DNA of 64,000 bases from assembly GCA_046233115.1 (NCBI GenBank), contig JBJXHM010000013.1:124001-188000 (forward strand), read 5' to 3'. Source of the DNA: JACOMY01 sp046233115. Its GTDB lineage: Bacteria; Pseudomonadota; Alphaproteobacteria; Kiloniellales; JACOMY01. Position 1 is the first letter of the stretch; each line of letters begins with the position of its first letter. The notes beneath the pieces were generated by a model that worked only from the letters and a program-made list of their open reading frames with translations, had not been told where the DNA came from and did not search any database. Below, in pieces: positions 1-9,500 of this stretch. The position numbers were made by a program, and so were the translations under genes.

Positions 1-8
1 ACCCCGAG

Positions 9-560
9 TTGGCGCGCCCACGTACCTACGACCAAGACCAGGTTTTGACCGCAGCCATGCATGCCTTTCGCCAGCAGGGTTATGCGGCGACGTCGGTGCG
101 CGACCTGGAGGCCGCGACCGGGCTGACGTCAGGCAGCCTCTACAACAGCTATGGCGACAAGCAGGGGCTCTTCGCCGCCGCCGGCGCCCACTATCTGCGC
201 AAGGTGGTGGACCGGCGGCTCAGCACCTACTGCCCGGAAGGCTCCGGCCTTGCGGGGCTGCGCGCGCTCTTCCTCTCCACCCTCGTCGAGCCCGGTGGCG
301 GCTGTCTCATCACCAACTGCGCCATCGAGTTCGGCGCCGCAGACGCGCCGGAGGTCGTCACGGCCGGGCTGTCGGTGTTGAAAGCGGCCTTCAAGGAGCG
401 TCTCGGCGGCGGTGAGGAAGCGGACGCGCGGGCCGAAGTCCTGCTCACGCTCTATCAGGGCCTGCTCGTCCTGGTGCGCGCCGGCTACGACGCGCGCGCC
501 CTGGAACGCATGATTTCTGAGTTCTTCGAGACCTTGTCTACATCTGCGAAAACGGAGTGA
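9..560 (+). CDS. TetR/AcrR family transcriptional regulator
   Basis: Helix-turn-helix repressor of 183 residues. The N-terminal DNA-binding domain is clear: the HTH lies at about residues 28-47 (SVRDLEAATGLTSGSLYNSY), followed by a variable, all-helical ligand-binding part. The start used is TTG at 9. Only eight bases precede it, so a start upstream of the window cannot be excluded. It is followed after 4 bp by a SnoaL-like gene and then a haloalkane dehalogenase on the same strand, so it probably controls this short operon. The ligand is unknown; a halogenated or hydrophobic substrate of the dehalogenase is an inference from position only. Confidence 0.85.
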   Translation: MARPRTYDQDQVLTAAMHAFRQQGYAATSVRDLEAATGLTSGSLYNSYGDKQGLFAAAGAHYLRKVVDRRLSTYCPEGSGLAGLRALFLSTLVEPGGGCLITNCAIEFGAADAPEVVTAGLSVLKAAFKERLGGGEEADARAEVLLTLYQGLLVLVRAGYDARALERMISEFFETLSTSAKTE

Positions 561-564
561 TGCG

Positions 565-921
565 ATGGATGCCACTGCGCTCTGGCCCCGCTACGCCAAG
601 ATCTGGTCGGCCGACCGGGAGACCCGGCAACGCGAGCTGCAGGCCTGCCTGGCGGAGGACGCCACCTATTGCGATCCCAACGGACGGTTGTCGGGCCGGG
701 CGGCCCTGTCGGACTACATGGGCGGCTTCCAGGAGGCCTTCCCCGATGGCGGGTTCAGGATCATCGAGGTCATCGCGCATGACGGCGGATCGCTGGCGCG
801 CTGGCTGCAGTATGGCGCGGACGGGACGACGCTCCACCAGGGCACCAGCTTCGCCACCCACGACGCGGACGGCCGGCTGCAGACCATCAACGGCTTCTTC
901 CCGATCGCAGCACAGGGCTGA
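565..921 (+). CDS. SnoaL-like / NTF2-fold protein
   Basis: Small protein of 118 residues with the pattern of the NTF2-like superfamily. It has an early helix (ALWPRYAKIWSADRETR), the ACLAEDATYCDPNG strand-loop, then RAALSDYMGGFQEAFPDGGFRI and a final strand GFFPIA. Members bind or turn over small hydrophobic ligands, or act as polyketide cyclases or isomerases. Here the role is probably accessory to the neighbouring dehalogenase. It lies 4 bp after the TetR gene and 53 bp before the dehalogenase, consistent with one transcript. No catalytic residues can be assigned. Confidence 0.75.
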   Translation: MDATALWPRYAKIWSADRETRQRELQACLAEDATYCDPNGRLSGRAALSDYMGGFQEAFPDGGFRIIEVIAHDGGSLARWLQYGADGTTLHQGTSFATHDADGRLQTINGFFPIAAQG

Positions 922-974
922 CCGGCCGACGCCGCGCAACCCGGATCAAATCCAACCTGTCGGAGGAACACCCC

Positions 975-1880
975 ATGACCGCCCTGTCAGAAGAGTCGCG
1001 CTACCGGAAATCCTTCCGCGAGGTCTTGGGGAAGCGCATGGCCTACATAGAGGTCGGCAGCGGCGATCCGATCCTGTTCCTGCACGGCAACCCGACCTCC
1101 TCCTTTCTCTGGCGGAACGTCATGCCGCACCTGGAGGGCCAGGGCCGGCTGATCGCGCCCGACCTCATCGGCATGGGCGATTCCGACAAGCTGGAGGACA
1201 GCGGTCCCGACCGCTACGGCTTCGTCGAGCACAGCCGGTACCTCTTCGCCCTGCTCGAGGCCCTAGAGGTCACGGACAGGGTCACCCTGGTCATCCATGA
1301 CTGGGGCTCCGCCCTGGGGTTCCACTGGGCGCATCAGCATCCCGCGGCGATCAAAGGCATCGCCTTCATGGAGGGCATCGTCGCGCCCTTCCCGGACTGG
1401 GAGGCCTTTCCCGAGCGCGCACGGCCGATCTTTCAGGCCTTCCGCTCCGACGCGGGCGAGGAGATGATCCTGCAGCACAACGCCTTCATCGAGCGGGTGC
1501 TGCCGGGCTCCATCCTGCGGGACCTCAGCGAGGCGGAGATGGCCGAATACCGGCGGCCCTTCTCCACGCCGGGCGAAGGGCGCCGCCCGACCCTGACCTG
1601 GCCACGGCAGATCCCGATCGGCGGCGAGCCGGCGGAGGTCACCGAGATCGTGGCGGCCTACAGCGCCTGGCTGGCGGGAACGACCTTCCCGAAGCTCTTC
1701 GTCAATGCCGAGCCGGGGGCCATCATCCAGGATCCCCAGCGGGCCCTGGTACGCTCCTGGCCGGCGCTCTCCGAGGTAACGGTCAAGGGCAGCCACTTCA
1801 TCCAGGAGGACTCCCCGCACGAGATCGGCCAGGCCGTCTCGGCCTGGCTGCAGGCGATCGAGCGCGCGACGGCAGGGTGA
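975..1880 (+). CDS. Haloalkane dehalogenase (alpha/beta hydrolase)
   Basis: Protein of 301 residues, full length for haloalkane dehalogenases, which hydrolyse carbon-halogen bonds to an alcohol and halide in the cytoplasm. The oxyanion/halide-binding motif HGNPTSS is at 37-43 with Asn39. The nucleophile is Asp109 in VIHDWGSALG, followed by the halide-binding Trp110. The acid is probably Glu133 (FMEGIV) and the base His274 (KGSHFIQED). The Asn/Glu pattern is that of the LinB/DhaA (HLD-II) subfamily. A ribosome site (GGAGG) lies upstream of ATG 975. It is the last gene of the TetR-SnoaL-dehalogenase operon and converges on the serine protease gene with a 27-bp gap. Natural substrate unknown. 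Confidence 0.92.
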   Translation: MTALSEESRYRKSFREVLGKRMAYIEVGSGDPILFLHGNPTSSFLWRNVMPHLEGQGRLIAPDLIGMGDSDKLEDSGPDRYGFVEHSRYLFALLEALEVTDRVTLVIHDWGSALGFHWAHQHPAAIKGIAFMEGIVAPFPDWEAFPERARPIFQAFRSDAGEEMILQHNAFIERVLPGSILRDLSEAEMAEYRRPFSTPGEGRRPTLTWPRQIPIGGEPAEVTEIVAAYSAWLAGTTFPKLFVNAEPGAIIQDPQRALVRSWPALSEVTVKGSHFIQEDSPHEIGQAVSAWLQAIERATAG

Positions 1881-1907
1881 CGTCCGGCCGCTAGAGCGGC
1901 TTCCCCT

Positions 1908-2732
1908 TCATTCGATGAAGCAGTAGAGCATCGCCACCGTGAAGCTCTCGCGCAGCCGGTTGCCGGTGCGCTGCAGGGTCTCCGCCGTCAGCGCCGGGGT
2001 GATGGTCCGTCTCGCCTGCGGGCTTTTCCCGGCTGCCGCGAAGAGCGCCTCGAAAGACTGGGGCACCGCCCCGGTGATACGCCCCCGGCGCGGACTCTCC
2101 GTGACGGAAACCCCGATGATCCGGCCATCGGCATCGAAAATGGGCCCGCCCGAGATGCCGCCAAGGCTACCATCCAAGGCGGGGAAGCGCTGGACCTCCG
2201 CGTATTCGATCACCGGTTCCACCGACTGGAAGCGGCCTGTCGTCACCAGGCGTGCCGGACCGATCACCTTCGACCAGACGTCGCCGGGCTCGCCGCGGGG
2301 AAAGCCGACGTGGTAGGCGTTGCTGCCGGGGGCGGGCGGCGCAGGGGCGGGCGCAAAGCTCTCCCGCGCGCGTGGCCCCTCGACCAGTGCGACGTCGCTG
2401 TTCGGATTGATCCAGGCTCGCTTGGCGACCTGCAGACCGGAGCGGCCGGGCACGGCAAAGGCCAGGTCCTTGCAGCCTGCAGCCAGATGGCGGGCCGTGA
2501 CCCACAAGCCGTCATTGTCGATCGCGAAGGCCGTGCCCAGGGCGCTCGAAGGCTCCTCGTTGTCCTCGGTGATGTAGCTGGGCAGCGGCAGGCCGGGCTC
2601 CCCCTTCGGCGCCACCATCCAGGGACTTGACAGCCGGGGGGTGCGGATGTCCGTGCTGACCTCCGGTCTGAAGATCCAGAAGACCGCCGCGGCGATGAGA
2701 ACGTAGAAGAGGAGCTCCAGCCGCTTCCTCAT
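1908..2732 (-). CDS. Membrane-anchored trypsin-like serine protease
   Basis: Predicted peptidase of 274 residues. An N-terminal hydrophobic segment (about residues 6-21, LELLFYVLIAAAVFWIF) should anchor it in the inner membrane with the catalytic domain outside. The triad can be read as His82 (VTARHLAAGC), Asp113 (NPNSDVAL) and Ser194 (GGISGGPIFD). No PDZ domain follows, so it is a minimal chymotrypsin-fold protease rather than a DegP/HtrA protein. The frame is open far upstream, but ATG at 2732 is chosen because it overlaps the stop of the DUF350 gene by 4 bp (ATGA), which implies translational coupling. Substrate unknown. Confidence 0.85.
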   Translation of the reverse strand: MRKRLELLFYVLIAAAVFWIFRPEVSTDIRTPRLSSPWMVAPKGEPGLPLPSYITEDNEEPSSALGTAFAIDNDGLWVTARHLAAGCKDLAFAVPGRSGLQVAKRAWINPNSDVALVEGPRARESFAPAPAPPAPGSNAYHVGFPRGEPGDVWSKVIGPARLVTTGRFQSVEPVIEYAEVQRFPALDGSLGGISGGPIFDADGRIIGVSVTESPRRGRITGAVPQSFEALFAAAGKSPQARRTITPALTAETLQRTGNRLRESFTVAMLYCFIE

Positions 2733-3142
2733 CCCGACACGGCGGCCGCATTGATCGCGGCCGTGGTGAGCTTCACCGAGACCAGCAGGATGGCCGATGC
2801 CATCTCGCCCTGCTCGATCCGCTTCGAGATACCCTTCAGCAGCCGATCGACCGCGAAGAAGGCAATCAGTTGCAGGATCAGGGTCACCAGGCCCCACAGC
2901 AGGATGTCAACGACCGAGACCGAGGAGGCCAGCACGAAGGCCAGCGGCAGGGCGATGCCGAGGATGGCGCCGCCCAGGGACAGCCCCGCCGCCGCGTTGC
3001 CGGCACGTATGAGCCCCAGCTCGTCGTGCGGCGTCACCAGCATGTAGACGCGGACACCGACGATCAGGATCACGAAGGTGGTGGCACTGTGGGCGATCAG
3101 CAGCGGCAAGCCGCTCATCAGAGAGTGTAGAACCGCATCCAT
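2729..3142 (-). CDS. DUF350 family membrane protein
   Basis: Protein of 137 residues with four hydrophobic segments: about 12-34, 46-74, 77-98 and 112-136. The pattern ILIVGVRVYMLVTPHDELGLIRAGNAAAGLSLGGAILG near the first loop is characteristic of the DUF350 (UPF0719) family. Members are inner-membrane proteins of unknown function. It is the first gene of a two-gene operon, overlapping the serine protease gene by 4 bp. The pairing suggests that the two work at the membrane together, but no function can be stated. The start at 3142 is the first ATG and fits the family N-terminus. Confidence 0.85.
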   Translation of the reverse strand: MDAVLHSLMSGLPLLIAHSATTFVILIVGVRVYMLVTPHDELGLIRAGNAAAGLSLGGAILGIALPLAFVLASSVSVVDILLWGLVTLILQLIAFFAVDRLLKGISKRIEQGEMASAILLVSVKLTTAAINAAAVSG

Positions 3143-3520
3143 ACCAAGCTCGCCGATTGCGCCGGGGCCTCCAGCATAGGTTCGGCGCCCCCGTTGCTGA
3201 CAAGCGGAAACGGCAAGAGGCCAGGCTGGCGATGATGGTGGAAACAGGGGCGATACCGACCGCTAGCCCGACCCAAGAGGCGAAACAAAGGCCCGCTATC
3301 CTATCGGCGTCACTGCATCCTAAGGCCGATTGATTCCCGGCATCAGACAGCCAATGCCTTTGCCCTTCGCTCCAGATCGAAGCCTCGTGTCATCTGCTCA
3401 CGATTGCGGTATCGCGATTCGATCCAAGAAAGAAAATGGCAGGGTTTCTTCTTGCCATATTTCTGGAACGCTCACCAAAAGAGCGATACCTTCGGTCCTC
3501 CAACAAGGGGGATCTGCGGC
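3143..3520. other. Intergenic region: divergent promoters of DUF350 gene and giant autotransporter
   Basis: No gene supported here. The region separates two divergent genes and must hold both promoters. A short inverted repeat, ATGGCA and TGCCAT separated by 11 nt, lies at 3436-3458 in the autotransporter leader. A strong ribosome site (AAGGGGG) at 3506-3512 serves GTG 3521. Short open frames here carry no recognisable protein. Confidence 0.5.
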
Positions 3521-6500
3521 GTGCCGAAACAGAAATGCGCCTACGCGAAGGGAGTGCTTCGCGCAAGAAGAAACGCAAGGTTCGGAGCCGAAGATAGTCG
3601 AAGCCCAAGACCGCAAGACTTGCCGCAATTGACCGCCGACGAACCTGCGAGACCGAGAGGCGCAGGGTTCAAGCTCTCGCTGCTGTCGACACTGGTCGCG
3701 TTGGCGGCCCTGGTCCCGTCCGGGCCGGCCGGTGCCGACCCCTGCAATCCAGACGGCACCAACAGCTATCTCTGCACCGGAGACCTCTCCCAGGGGCTTG
3801 TCCTGGGGAATATTGTCCCGCAGTCGACCACCAAGGTCACCATCACCGACCTCACCAGCAACATCGACGGCGGCGTCCACTGGGGTCTCGGCGGCTTCAC
3901 CGGCACCCCGGCAACACGCACCCTCGATATCGACACCGGCAGCTTTTCCTTCCAGAGCCCCAACCCGATCAACTTCAACTCGGTCGGCTTCGGCAACAGC
4001 CCCAACGCGGCGCCCCTCACCCTGAACTTCAAGGGCACGATCGAGAATCCGACCAGCGGCTCCGGAATCTTCGTGGCCAATCTCGCCACCGGATCGCAGC
4101 TCAACAACGCCGGCGGCACGGTCGGCGACATCAACCTCACCCTGGATGGCAGCCTCACCGGCCCAGGCAACGTGCGCATCAGTTCCTTCGCCGGTAACGG
4201 CGGCATCGGTGGGTCCGGCGCCAACAGCGGCGACATGACGCTCAACACCGCCGGCAGCGGCTTCAGCATCTCCACGACCGGCAACGGCCTGAGCGGCATC
4301 CTCGGCGGCGCCAGGGGCGGCCCGGGCGGCGCCGGCAAAAATGACAGCACCGGCGGCAATGGCGGCAATGGCGGCAAGGGCGGCGCCTTTCTCTTCGGCA
4401 CCACGCAGGCGGACTGGACCATCTCCACTACCGGAGACTTCGCCAATGGTCTCTACCTCTACAGCGTCGGCGGCAACGGCGGCAACGGCGGCAACGGCAG
4501 CAGCGGCAAGGGCGGCAAGGGCGGCAACGGCGGCGCCGCCAGCCAGATCGTCGGCGCCAACCTGAACATGACCATCTCCACCAAGGGCGACAACGCGATC
4601 GGCATCGTCAGCAGCAGCATCGGCGGCGACGGCGGCAACGGCGGCAGCGGCGGCTTCTTCGGCGGCGGCGGCGACGGCGGTGCCGGCGGCTATGGCCTGC
4701 CGGCCCAGATCATCGGCAGGGTCAGCATTTCCACCGAGGGCGTGAACTCCAGCGCCATCGCCCTCAGCAGCATCGGCGGCACCGGCGGCAGGGGCGGCAA
4801 CGGCGGCTTCTTCGGCGGCGGCGGCAACGGCGCCGGATCGGGCAACTCCGGCGGCGTCACCATCGACCTCTCCAGCGACAGCGTGATCTCGACCAAGGGC
4901 GAGAACTCGGTCGGCATCGCGATGCAGAGCATCGGCGGGCGCGGCGGCAACGGCGGCGGCAACGCCGGCCTGTTCAACTTCAGCGCCTCGGGCGGCAGCG
5001 CCGGCAAGTCGGGCGAGATCTCCATCATCTCGGCCGCGAGCATCAGCACCGAGGGGAACGCCTCGGACGGCATCCTGGCCCAGTCGATCGGCGGCGGCGG
5101 CGGCCAGGGCGGCAGCGGCTTCGGCCTCTTCTACTCCTCCGGCGGCAGCGGTTCGATCGGCGGCCCCGGCGGCGACATCGTCATCGGCAACGACGGCAGC
5201 ATCACCACGGCCGGCAACGTGGCGCCGGGCATCCAGGCCCAGTCGATCAGCGGCTCCGGCGGCAACGGCGGCTCCTCGGCCGGCGCCTTCTCGATGGGCG
5301 GCGGCAGCGCCAAGAGCGCCGACTCCGGCAACGTCACGATCTACAACACCGGCCTGATCGAGACCGGCACCGGCCCCGCGGGCGATGGCGATGCCGAGGT
5401 CATGGCCTGCGAGGTCGGCTGCTCCTACGGCATCGTCGCGCAGTCGATCGGCGGCGGTGGCGGCAACGGCGGGTCCAGCGGCGGCTGGTTCTCGGTGGGC
5501 GGCGGTGCCGGCGGCGGCGGCAATGCCGGCAGCGTGTCGGTCGACAGCAACGGCAGCATCTTCACCCACCTGACCGATTCCACCGCCATCCTGGCCCAGT
5601 CCATCGGCGGTGGCGGCGGCAACGGCGGTGCGGCGGTCGGCGTCGGCGTGCTGGGCTCCGTCGCAGTCGGCGGCAGCGGCGGCGAGGGCGGCAGCGCCGG
5701 CAAGGTGACGGTGGTCCTGGAGGAGGGTGCCGACACCCGGACCTTCGGCGACGGCTCCCACGCCATCCAGGCCCAGTCCCTGGGCGGCGGCGGCGGCAAC
5801 GGCGCCTTTTCGGTGGCGGCTGCCGCCGGGATCACCTTCCCGGGCGTGGCCGTCTCCATCGGCGGCAGCGGCGGCAAGGGCGGCAACGGCAGTGCGGTGG
5901 AGATCACCGCCAGCGGCAGCGGCCTGGTGCGAACCGCCGGCGACCAGTCGCACGGCCTCTTCGCGCAGTCGATCGGCGGCGGCGGCGGCAACGGCGGCTT
6001 CGCCATCAGCCTGGCAGCCAGCAACGCCGGCGCGATCTCCTTCGGCATCGGCGGCAGCGGCGGCAATGGCGGGACCGGTGCCGCGGCCGGCATCGCGAAC
6101 AGCCACAGGGTGACGACGGCGGGCGACAGTGCCTCGCCCCTGATCGCGCAGTCGATCGGCGGCGGCGGCGGCAACGGCGGCCTCTCGATCACCGGATCGG
6201 TCGCGATCACCAGCCCCGGCGTCAGCGTCTCGCTGGGCGGCACGGCCGGCAGCGGCAACACCGCCTCGACGGCCTCGATCGACAACAGCGGCAGCCTGAC
6301 CAGCGCCGGTGACGAGTCGGCGGCGATCGTCGCCCAGTCGATCGGCGGGGGCGGCGGCAACGGCGGCCTGGCACTGGCTGCGGCGCTGACCACCAGCGGC
6401 AGCGGCGCGGTCTCCTTCGCGCTCGGCGGCGGCGGCGGCACCGGCGGGAATGCCGGACAAAGCCATGTGGACAACAGCGGCGCCATCTCGACCGGCGGGA

Positions 6501-9500
6501 CGCGCGCTCCCGGCATTCTGGCACAATCCATCGGCGGCGGCGGCGGCAACGGCGGCACCACGATCTCGGCCAACCTCACCACCGGACAGTCGGTCGGTCT
6601 CGGCGGCAGTATCGGCGGTTCTGGCGGCGTCGGCGGCAACGGCGCCGGTACCCGCGTGACCAACAGCGGCGCGATCGTCACCAAGGGCGAGCGCTCCGAG
6701 GGCATCCTGGCGCAGTCGATCGGCGGCGGCGGCGGTAACGGCGGCTTCTCCGCCACCGCCAACCTCTCGTTCGGCAACAGCAACAGCGTGGCCTTCAGCG
6801 TCGGCGGGCGCGGCGGCGCGGCAGGCAGGGCCGGCCTGGTCCAGGTCATCACCGAGGGCGACATCTCCACCAGCGGCGAGCAGTCCCGCGGAATCCTGGC
6901 CCAGTCCATCGGCGGTGGCGGCGGCAACGGCGGCAGTACCGTCGCCGGCGCGATCACCAGCGGCAGTTCCAACACCCTGGCAGCCAGCATCGGTGGCTCC
7001 GGCCAGGGCAGCGGCGACGGTAACGCCGTGCTGCTCGGCGCCAACGCGGACATCGTCACCGCCGGCACCTTCGCCGATGGCATCCTGGCACAATCGATCG
7101 GCGGCAGCGGCGGCAACGGCGGCACCTCGGTTTCCGGCACCATCTCCAGCAGCACCAGCTCGACCCAGGTCGGCATCGGCATCGGCGGCGCCTCCGGCAA
7201 TGCCGGCAACGGCAACGAAGTCACCATCAATCCCAGCAGCGTCTGGGACGGCGAGCAGCACGACATCACCGTGACCGGCGAAGGCAGCCGCGGCATCGTC
7301 GCCCAGTCGATCGGCGGCGGCGGCGGCAACGCCGGCATGGTGGTGACCGGCAACTTCGTCAGCGGTACGGAAAGCCGGGACCTCAGGCTGGCCATCGGCC
7401 TGATCGGCGGCGCGGGCGGCAACGGCAACACCGTCTCGGTCTTCCACGACGGCAGCATCGCCACCGGCAGCACCACGCCCGGTGACAGCGGCGACATCGG
7501 CGGCGAGCACGCCATCCTGGCCCAGTCGATCAGCGGCGGCGGCGGCGACGGCAGCGTCGTCACCACCGCCAGCAACAACCGCGGCAAGCGCTCGGTCTTC
7601 CTCGGGATCGGCGGCAAGGGCGGCTCCGGCGCCGAGGGCGGGACGGTGGATGTCACCAAGGCCGGCGCGATCAGCACCAGCGGCAACCAATCGCACGGCA
7701 TCCTGGCGCAATCGATCGGCGGCGGCGGCGGCAACGGCGGGATCACCACCACCTATTCCCTGGGGGGCGACGACAGCCAGAACTTCGGCGTCACCGTGGG
7801 CGGCAGCGGCGGTACCGGCAACAAGGGCGGCGCGGTCAGCATCACCAACAGTGCCTCGGTCTCGGTCAGCGGTCTCGGTTCGCAGGGCCTGGTGGCGCAG
7901 TCGATCGGCGGCGGTGGCGGCAACGGCGCGGCCAACCAGTTCCCGGGGCTGACCAGCGACGGCGACGAGACCACCGCCAGCACCTTCCTGGTGTCGGTCG
8001 GCGGCTTCGGCGGCAGCGGTGGCGGCGGCGATGCCGTCACCATCACCAACAGCGGCGCCATCACCACCGGCAGCAGCGGTCTCGGCGCCGACGACAGCCC
8101 GGCGAACATCGGCTTCGGCCACGCCGTCGTGGCGCAGTCGATCAGCTCGGGCGGCGGCTCGGGCGGCATCGCGCTGGAGGGCGACCTCGGCACGCCCAGC
8201 GGCAACGGCATCGGGATCACGGTCGGCGGCGGCGGTGCCGGCACCGCGGCCGCCGGTACGGTCACGGTCAGCAACCAGGCCGGCGGCAGCCTGCACACCC
8301 TGAACGACGAGTCGCACGGCATCCTGGCGCAGTCCATCGGCGGCGGCGGCGGCAACGGCGCCAGCGGCATCAAGGGCGACGTCACCAACGGCAGCGACAA
8401 GGGTCTCTTCCTCGGCCTCGGTGGATCCGGCGGCGGCGGCGGCGACGGCGAGAAGGTCCTGGTCACCAGCAAGGCGGACATCCAGGTCGAGGGCGATCGC
8501 TCCAAGGGCATCCTGGCGCAGTCCATCGGCGGCGGTGGCGGTAACGGCGACATCGGCATCGAGGGCGGCCTGGAGGGCGATTCCGACGACCAGAGCCAGC
8601 TCGCGATCGCGATCGGCGGCTCCGGCGGCAGCGGCGGCAGCGGCGGCATCGTGTCGGTAACGGTGGGCGGCAGCATCACCACCGGCACGACCGCCGGCAG
8701 CAGCGCCTCCAGCCTGGGCGGGAACGACGCGATCCTGGCGCAGTCGATCGGTGGCGGCGGCGGCGACGGCGGTGCCGGAATTGCCGGCGACATCACCTCC
8801 AGCGAGGGCCAGTCGGCCCTGAACCTGGGCCTCGGCGGCGGCGGCGGCGGCTCGCGCGGCGGCGGCCAGGTCCAGGTCGTGACCCAGCGCGGCGGCAGCA
8901 TCGAGGTCAGCGGCAACGCCTCGCGCGGGATCGTCGCCCAGTCGATCGGCGGCGCTGGCGGCAACGGCGGGGCCGGCATCGACGGCAGCATCAAGGCCGG
9001 CGAAAACGCCTCCGGCGGCACCCAGCTCAACCTCGGGATCGGCCGCGAATCCGGGCCCGGCGGCCAGGGCGGCGACGTCACCGTCGCCAACACCCTCCCC
9101 ATCACCACCAACGCCAGCGGCCTCAGCGGGGTCGAGGGCAACCATGCGATCTTCGCGCAGTCCATCGCCGGCGGCGGCGGCAGCGGCGGCATCGGCGTGA
9201 CCGGCGACATCGAGAACGCGAGCGAGTCCAAGGCCGCCACCATCGGCATCGGCGGCGTCGGCACGAATGCCAGCGACGGCGGTGCGGTCTTCGTCACCAA
9301 CGAGGCCTACGCGAACCTGCAGGTGAGCGGTGCCGAATCGGTCGGCATCTTCGCCCAGTCGGTCGGCGGCGGCGGCGGCAGCGGCGGCATCGGCATCGGC
9401 GGCAGCATCACCACGCCCGACGACGCCAAGGAGGCGACCCAGCTCGAGTTCGGCCTGGGCGGGGCGGCCGGCGGCGGCGGCGACGGCGGCATCGTGACGG

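Noticed and set aside
1890..1902. Possible fragment of the two-hairpin repeat (CTAGAGCGG) after the dehalogenase gene
   Set aside because: Only nine bases match; too short to distinguish from chance.
3330..3632. Short plus-strand frame of 100 codons before the autotransporter
   Set aside because: It overlaps the autotransporter start region in another frame and its product is unstructured with no homology I recognise.
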